Part shown: piece after piece, positions 53,425-55,951 of the stretch | Layout of the letters: every line of letters starts with the position of its first letter | How positions within the stretch are numbered: the first letter of the stretch is position 1 | Made by a program: the position numbers and the translations under genes | Assembly: GCA_003670925.1 (NCBI GenBank) | Contig: QWQG01000073.1 | Span: forward strand, 1-55,951 | Source of the DNA: Planctomycetota bacterium | GTDB taxonomy: Bacteria; Planctomycetota; Planctomycetia; Planctomycetales; Planctomycetaceae | Reading direction: 5' to 3' | Length of the DNA: 55,951 bases | Notes under the pieces: generated by a model | The model's database searches: none | The model's input: only the letters and a program-made list of their open reading frames with translations | What the model was told of the DNA's origin: nothing

Positions 53425-53457
53425 CGAGCACGCCAAGTTGCGTGCTCGTGTATTATA
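53425..53457 (-). promoter_or_regulatory. msrB promoter with perfect 9-base dyad at the start site
   Basis: A consensus TATAAT lies at 53452-53457 (minus strand). Four bases inside it begins a perfect dyad CGAGCACGC-AACTTG-GCGTGCTCG (53425-53448), spanning the predicted start site near 53445. No good -35 is present. The dyad could bind a repressor or form a 5' hairpin in the mRNA, 35 bases from the ATG. Confidence 0.5.
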
Positions 53458-53529
53458 TAGTTGTCTAACAAATCGTACAGTCGACGGACGGTTGGAATGC
53501 GCGCTACCCCCCCCACGGCAACTCTACGC

Positions 53530-54069
53530 CTAATGTTTGAGAGGCGTGAGTAGCACTGACATCATCTTGCCACTTTCCATGCGCGGAGCCTGTTCGACAC
53601 TTGCCACATCCGCCAGACTCTTGACGACTTCGTCGAGCATTTCGATTCCGCGTTCATGGTGCGCGTTTTCGCGGCCCTTAAACATTACGTTGATTTTCAC
53701 TTTATCGCGACGCACTAGAAAGTCGCGTGCTTGGCGAACTTTGGTTTCAATATCGTGCTGACCGGTCTTGGCACGCAAGCGGAGTTGCTTCAACTGCGTC
53801 TTGTGCTGCTTCGGTCCGCTGGTTTTCTTTTGGCGTTCATAAATCACCTTCCCGTAGTTCATGATGCGACAAACGGGAGGACGTGCTTCTGGACTGACTT
53901 CGACAAGGTCAAGGCCTTCATCCAGCGCGATTCGCAGTGCTGCTGCGGTTTCCATTTCACCCAGCATCTCACCCGTCGCGCTAACGACACGGATTGGGGA
54001 AATGCGAATGCGTTCATTCATGCGCGGCAAATTGCTTTGAGGAGCCGCTGTGGGACGAGATCGTTTAAT
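53530..54069 (-). CDS. infC: Translation initiation factor IF-3, apparent AUU start
   Basis: Binds the 30S subunit and proofreads start-codon choice. The N-domain [22 protein letters not shown] and linker [28 protein letters not shown] are typical, and the C-domain runs [23 protein letters not shown] to the end. The start is taken as ATT at 54067-54069, since GGAGGT (54074-54079) lies four bases upstream and the product then opens [11 protein letters not shown]; in E. coli infC also starts with AUU, which IF-3 itself discriminates against, giving autoregulation. The only ATG nearby, MNERIRISP at residue 17, lacks a ribosome site. With AUU it has 179 residues. No rpmI or rplT follows. Confidence 0.93.
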   Translation of the reverse strand: MKRSRPTAAPQSNLPRMNERIRISPIRVVSATGEMLGEMETAAALRIALDEGLDLVEVSPEARPPVCRIMNYGKVIYERQKKTSGPKQHKTQLKQLRLRAKTGQHDIETKVRQARDFLVRRDKVKINVMFKGRENAHHERGIEMLDEVVKSLADVASVEQAPRMESGKMMSVLLTPLKH

Positions 54070-54079
54070 GGTTACCTCC
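54067..54079 (-). promoter_or_regulatory. Shine-Dalgarno and AUU initiation site of infC
   Basis: GGAGGT-AACC-ATT reads on the minus strand. The Shine-Dalgarno is the full consensus hexamer, and the AUU sits where the start codon must be. This decides the start of infC and implies IF-3 autoregulation as known from E. coli. Confidence 0.7.
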
Positions 54080-54304
54080 GGAAAGAACAAATCGATCACA
54101 CTGTGACACCAGACTTCTGCGGGACACCGCAGCTCTTTGACCGCCAGCGGCCGTCAGCAAGACTTCAGATCCTGCTTTTTATGCCACAAATCACCATAAA
54201 TTGCCAGTGGTTTTAGTAAACGAGTTCCCGAATTGGGGACTCCGGGGCTGTCCCAAACGGGCAGTGGCATGAGTCACTGCACGAAAACCCCGCAAAATTG
54301 GAAC

Positions 54305-54586
54305 TCATTCACCCACTTCGCGTTCGGCATTTTCTTTCGCTGAATTTCTTAGATCCTGCAGAGTTCTGATGCGATCCAATGTCATTGCCAGAAAACTTAG
54401 GCCCATCACAGCAACAAACTCCAGCAGCAGCAGATTCGTACCGTACGCATTCAGAAACTTCGCCAAGGGCGCCCGCTGATCACTGAACACGACTGCGATC
54501 AAAGACATGATGGTGACAATGAAAAGGGCTGTGGCGGGGACAATCAGCTTAAACAGCAAGCTCACCGGAACACCTGGACCTCGCAT
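54305..54586 (-). CDS. Small hypothetical membrane protein
   Basis: No family recognised. The ATG at 54586 gives 93 residues beginning MRGPGVPVSLLFKLIVPATALFIVTIMSLIA, with two membrane helices (residues about 10-32 and 48-70) joined by a short polar loop (FSDQRAPLAKFLNAYGTN) and a charged tail (TLDRIRTLQDLRNSAKENAEREVGE). The frame is open upstream to 54763, but that part looks non-coding. Upstream of infC on the same strand, about 235 bases away, so co-transcription is possible. Confidence 0.55.
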   Translation of the reverse strand: MRGPGVPVSLLFKLIVPATALFIVTIMSLIAVVFSDQRAPLAKFLNAYGTNLLLLEFVAVMGLSFLAMTLDRIRTLQDLRNSAKENAEREVGE

Positions 54587-55005
54587 GGGAATGGGCCTTG
54601 ATGGGCGTTTCTGAAAATGGAACAGGAACCCGAAATAGAACGCAACGTACTTGGAGAAGACAGAGTGCGGTATGTCTGGATGGGTTTTGGACTGCGATTC
54701 CTGTGGCCTGGAGATTCTGCGGCCGAAATTCAACACAATTCGACCGCGTGCCGAAATATACACAGCGCGGGTCTAGTGCGCTGCCAATCGTGTCTTGATG
54801 TGTGCCACTGGCTCTGCAAATGCGGCGCACTGGCAGAGCCAGTGGCACACAGCTCATCAATCCATTGCTGACAGAGCACGACTGCAATACTGCTTGCAAT
54901 GCGTCAGACTTTCTGTCATGTTGGCCGTTTTGAAATGCCCACGAACAGGCGGTGGTCCGCTCTGACTTCGGCCAGCTTTTTTTCCGACGACGAACACGTC
55001 ATTCC
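54587..55005. other. 419-base divergent intergenic region with palindrome
   Basis: Holds the palindrome at 54800-54850 and presumably the promoters of the small membrane protein and the RDD gene. No gene recognised. Confidence 0.4.
54800..54850. repeat. Perfect 18-base palindromic repeat
   Basis: The arms 54800-54817 (GTGTGCCACTGGCTCTGC) and 54833-54850 are exact reverse complements around a 15-base loop, and the loop itself repeats part of the arm (CACTG). Similar palindromes occur in planctomycete intergenic DNA in my recollection. Different in sequence from the repeats at 6665 and 33795. Confidence 0.8.
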
Positions 55006-55951
55006 ATGACTCCACTGCAAAAACAGAAAGTCGATACGCGAGTCATCGTCGAAACGCCTGAAGGCGCGGACTTTCAGTTTGTGATTGCCGGTGCCGGAAC
55101 GCGGGCCGTGGCATGGCTGATCGACAGACTTATCCAGGCCGGCATCCTCGCCCTGGTGTCCATCTTGGCTCTCTTTTTGTTGCCTTTCGGCGAAGCAGGG
55201 GCCGGTCTGGGATTCGGCGGAATACTGATTATCTCCTTCGTGCTTGACTGGTTCTACTTCAGTCTGTGTGAAGCATACTGGAATGGCCAGACACCCGGCA
55301 AACGGTCTCAGGGACTTCGCGTGGTCAGAACGAACGGCACGCCGATCGATCCTGCCAACGCTATCGGCAGAAATTTTCTGCGGGCAGCCGACATGTTGCC
55401 ATTCTTCTATACCGTCGGCATGATTTCGATGCTGATGACACGGCGGTTGCAGCGACTGGGCGATCTGGTGTTCGACACCATGGTTATCGACGAACGCCGC
55501 GAATGGATCAGCCGCTCTGGAGGACTCACCGCCAACATCGAAGCCTTTCCGCGTTCTGAATGCCCACGACGCTTCAGTGTTCCCGAACGGACGTTGGCGG
55601 TGATCGAACGGTTATTCGAATCCGATCGTATCATTTCAGAAGCACGACGCGAAGAGATTTCTCGACCTTTGAGCGAAGCGCTGCGGAAGCGACTGGGCTA
55701 CGTCGATCCGCAGCCGGACCCTCGTAATCCGCATCCGTTTTTTCGCACACAGGGTTTTCGGCACACGATGTTTCTGCTGCGCGTCTTAAAGACGTTTGCT
55801 GAGAATCCGGAGGGCACAAAGTCCCTCGCAAAAAACAGCAGCGAGGAGCGCCCAACCCCCGTTGTCGCGTACCAGACGAAACGCTTCGCGGCCAGAACAG
55901 CCGACTTTGTCAATTCGGAACTTTCCAACTTCCTGGCAGATGATGCCGCAG
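55006..55951 (+). CDS. RDD family membrane protein, partial (runs off the window)
   Basis: Membrane protein of unknown transport or anchoring role. The ATG at 55006 opens MTPLQKQKVDTRVIVETPEG and stays open to the window end, so the 3' part is missing. The RDD hallmark is AGAGTRAVAWLIDRLIQAG (Arg and Asp in the first helix), followed by LVSILALFLLPFGEAG, ILIISFVLDWFYFSLCEAYWNGQTPGKRSQGLRVV, and the third helix region NFLRAADMLPFFYTVGMISMLMTRRLQRLGDLVFDT. About 140 further polar residues follow. In planctomycetes such genes often precede a SpoIIM-like (DUF95) gene; that cannot be checked here. Confidence 0.9.
   Translation, partial: MTPLQKQKVDTRVIVETPEGADFQFVIAGAGTRAVAWLIDRLIQAGILALVSILALFLLPFGEAGAGLGFGGILIISFVLDWFYFSLCEAYWNGQTPGKRSQGLRVVRTNGTPIDPANAIGRNFLRAADMLPFFYTVGMISMLMTRRLQRLGDLVFDTMVIDERREWISRSGGLTANIEAFPRSECPRRFSVPERTLAVIERLFESDRIISEARREEISRPLSEALRKRLGYVDPQPDPRNPHPFFRTQGFRHTMFLLRVLKTFAENPEGTKSLAKNSSEERPTPVVAYQTKRFAARTADFVNSELSNFLADDAA

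Noticed and set aside
1-55951. tRNA, rRNA or CRISPR arrays
   Set aside because: Reading for TPsiC-like GGTTCRANTCC blocks, rRNA core sequences and regular direct repeats found no convincing candidate.

Overview
The window looks like chromosomal DNA of a planctomycete (order Planctomycetales; no closer placement attempted). The basis is the density of protein families that are typical of that phylum: three DUF1501 proteins, a PSD1/DUF1549/DUF1553 cytochrome-like protein paired with a DUF1501 protein, a ThuA protein fused to the planctomycete heme-binding domain, a DUF1080 protein, a membrane-anchored Ser/Thr kinase, an SPFH-GYF_2 protein, and dispersed palindromic repeats of a sort I associate with these genomes. 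No rRNA, tRNA or CRISPR array was seen.

Layout. 1-4.4 kb is a graveyard of mobile and broken DNA: a 3'-truncated group II intron with its reverse transcriptase, a small membrane protein, an IS91-family HUH transposase with the wreck of the tyrosine recombinase that usually accompanies it, and a Gfo/Idh/MocA oxidoreductase pseudogene broken by a frameshift, a stop and a chimeric junction. 4.4-12.3 kb is mainly metabolic: ribBA (riboflavin), a zinc-ribbon protein, an endonuclease/exonuclease/phosphatase-fold membrane protein, leuCD (leucine) and pckA (gluconeogenesis). 12.4-18.9 kb carries secreted and envelope proteins (alpha/beta hydrolase, a Pro-rich exported protein, SPFH-GYF_2, DUF1080). 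19.1-25.4 kb holds acpP-fabF-arfB (fatty acid synthesis plus ribosome rescue), a transmembrane Ser/Thr kinase, rsfS and corA. 25.5-28.0 kb is a pxpB-pxpC-pxpA 5-oxoprolinase operon. 28.0-39.4 kb is the planctomycete-specific block (ThuA-cytochrome, two adjacent DUF1501 genes, a Tat-exported beta-helix protein, PSD1 plus DUF1501).

39.4-46.6 kb is an operon on the minus strand for a MacB-like tripartite ABC efflux or export machine: outer-membrane TolC-like lipoprotein, periplasmic adaptor, ATPase, permease. Both the TolC-like protein and the adaptor carry canonical EF-hand calcium loops, and the adaptor's EF-hand pair hangs on a (PPGGGG)n tether. This is the most unusual system in the window and suggests a calcium-responsive export machine, which is inference. 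47.1-55.9 kb contains recJ, a large helical exported protein translationally coupled to a D-threonine-aldolase-like protein that appears to have lost both its PLP lysine and its metal site, a lipoprotein MsrB behind a promoter-proximal dyad, infC with an apparent AUU start codon, a small membrane protein and the start of an RDD-family protein that runs off the window.

Start codons were judged by eye from Shine-Dalgarno sequences and family conservation. All family calls are from recognised motifs, not from database searches.
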